Shown here in pieces: positions 63,182 to 64,000 of a stretch of DNA of 64,000 nt. How positions within the stretch are numbered: position 1 is the first letter of the stretch; each line of letters starts with the position of its first letter. This stretch comes from Jaminaea rosea (taxonomy: Eukaryota; Basidiomycota; Exobasidiomycetes; Microstromatales): assembly GCF_003144245.1 (NCBI RefSeq), contig NW_020289976.1, positions 1,302,001-1,366,000 on the forward strand, read 5' to 3'. The notes beneath the pieces were generated by a model. That model was not told the origin of the DNA and searched no databases. It was given only the letters and a program-made list of their open reading frames with translations. The position numbers and the translations under genes were made by a program.

Positions 63182-64000
63182 CTATTCGTCATCCTCGTCA
63201 TCGTCACTCCTGAGATCAATCTCTGGCAATTCCTCATCATCCGAATCCTCTGCCAGCGCGTTCTGTGGTTGAGCTGCGGGGCGAGCTGGAGGCGCCGGGG
63301 CGGCAAAGACCTCCTTGGCCTCCGGGCTCGCCGCCGCTGCTGCTCCCAGTGTTGCATTCGAAGCAGATACAGCGCGTGGGCTCCCGATCTTCGGTGTGGT
63401 GGGACGAAGAAGCGGCTTTGTGGGCTCGGGGGAGAGCATTGCTGCTGGCGAGGAGTGACGCGGGCCCGTCGGTGCTGACGTTGAGCTGGCGGGTGGCACT
63501 GGTATTACCGTTGGCTCCGGGGCGGCGAGCGTATCTCCCGATGGGTGCTGTACTTCAACCACCGTTTCTTCCACAGTCACCTCTTGGCACGGCTGTGTCA
63601 ACCCGACCGCCTCGAGCGCTTCCCGCGTCGTCACCTCACCACCATACACAGGCCCCGTCTTGGCGGTTGTCTCCCTCCCCGTCTCCGGATCGATCCCCCA
63701 ATCCCGCGTCGCCTCGTCCTCCCCCTCATCGCCCCGATCATCCTGTCTGCCTGCCAACACGGGCGGCAGCCTAGGCATCAGGACCTCCCTCAGTACCCTC
63801 TGCACCTCCGCGTTCCCGGACCATCGCGCCGCTTCGCTCAACTTGGGCACCATCAGACCCAACAGAGGGCTACCGGCGGGACAGCACTCGACCAACCTTG
63901 CGAGACAGGGTACAGCGGGAGGGCCAAGCGCGATGACAAGCTGGGCGGCGGTGTGGGCGAGGTCGAAGTGTTGCGGGGTGAGAGAGGTGCACAAGTGCGG
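63182..64000 (-). CDS. C-terminal part of a RIX1/PELP1-like protein (runs off right edge)
   Basis: The minus-strand frame is open from the right edge to a stop at 63182, about 270 residues. The first ~75 look like helical HEAT-type repeats (FDLAHTAAQLVIALG, LARLVECC, VQRVLREVLMPRLPPVL). The rest is disordered and Pro/Ala/Ser-rich, ending in an acidic tail DSDDEELPEIDLRSDDDEDDE. An acidic E-L/F-P-E-I-D end after HEAT repeats is typical of Rix1/PELP1, subunits of the Rix1 complex in 60S ribosome assembly. Without the N-terminal domain this is only a tentative call. The start and any upstream exons lie outside the window. Confidence 0.5.
   Translation of the reverse strand, partial: PHLCTSLTPQHFDLAHTAAQLVIALGPPAVPCLARLVECCPAGSPLLGLMVPKLSEAARWSGNAEVQRVLREVLMPRLPPVLAGRQDDRGDEGEDEATRDWGIDPETGRETTAKTGPVYGGEVTTREALEAVGLTQPCQEVTVEETVVEVQHPSGDTLAAPEPTVIPVPPASSTSAPTGPRHSSPAAMLSPEPTKPLLRPTTPKIGSPRAVSASNATLGAAAAASPEAKEVFAAPAPPARPAAQPQNALAEDSDDEELPEIDLRSDDDEDDE

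Noticed and set aside
1-64000. Mobile elements, virus-like copies, CRISPR arrays or toxin-antitoxin pairs
   Set aside because: No transposase, reverse transcriptase, integrase, terminal repeats or repeat-spacer array was seen. All strong frames fit host genes.

Overview
The window is nuclear DNA from a fungus. Genes are dense on both strands. Introns are short (about 65-95 nt) with GTGAGT-type donors and CAG/TAG acceptors, and many proteins carry long Ser/Gly/Gln-rich disordered stretches. ERG27, SEC11, EMC10, ALG12, POL12, NNF1, an Sst2/FlbA-type RGS protein, a Cps1-like GT2 synthase and an Ato/GPR1-type transporter are present. Protein character, intron style and high GC point to a basidiomycete, most likely Ustilaginomycotina; this placement is inference, since no search could be run. 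I saw no transposon, virus-like element, CRISPR array or prokaryotic operon.

Layout. 1-7.3 kb: the edge of an unknown gene, an intron-containing tRNA-Thr(UGU), mitochondrial phosphatidylserine decarboxylase, ERG27 divergent from SEC11, then EMC10 (an ER and membrane-lipid neighbourhood). 7.9-13.3 kb: two convergent transporters, a 1166-residue MFS protein with a very long central loop and an UNC93-like protein. 14.2-23.1 kb, all minus strand: an HSL-type esterase, a Cps1-like GT2 polysaccharide synthase, a cytochrome P450 and an Ato-family transporter. 24.3-30.4 kb, all minus: a TFIIIC tau95-type subunit with an RGG tail, kinetochore NNF1 and a GPI-anchored wall-type protein. 31.6-44.0 kb: two orphan proteins, RanBP1 and a 1638-residue coiled-coil protein with a GM130-like N-terminus. 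45.2-53.0 kb: RGS protein, ALG12 and convergent POL12. 53.7-64.0 kb: an ACS-type MFS transporter with an 8-nt micro-exon, EMP24, a second ACS-type MFS transporter, an orphan membrane protein, an aldo-keto reductase and the 3' part of a RIX1/PELP1-like gene.

Most genes are conserved housekeeping functions: secretory pathway (SEC11, EMC10, ALG12, EMP24, the possible golgin), lipids (PSD, ERG27), and nucleus and chromosome (RanBP1, POL12, NNF1, TFIIIC). Transport and accessory genes lie between them. I found no convincing multi-gene novel system. The best leads are single-locus oddities: the micro-exon, the tRNA intron that can compete for the anticodon stem, the internal duplication in PSD, the altered Ato signature, the RGG tail on TFIIIC, the golgin-like N-terminus, and several orphan proteins. 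Exon borders were worked out by hand from reading frame, splice consensus and family conservation.
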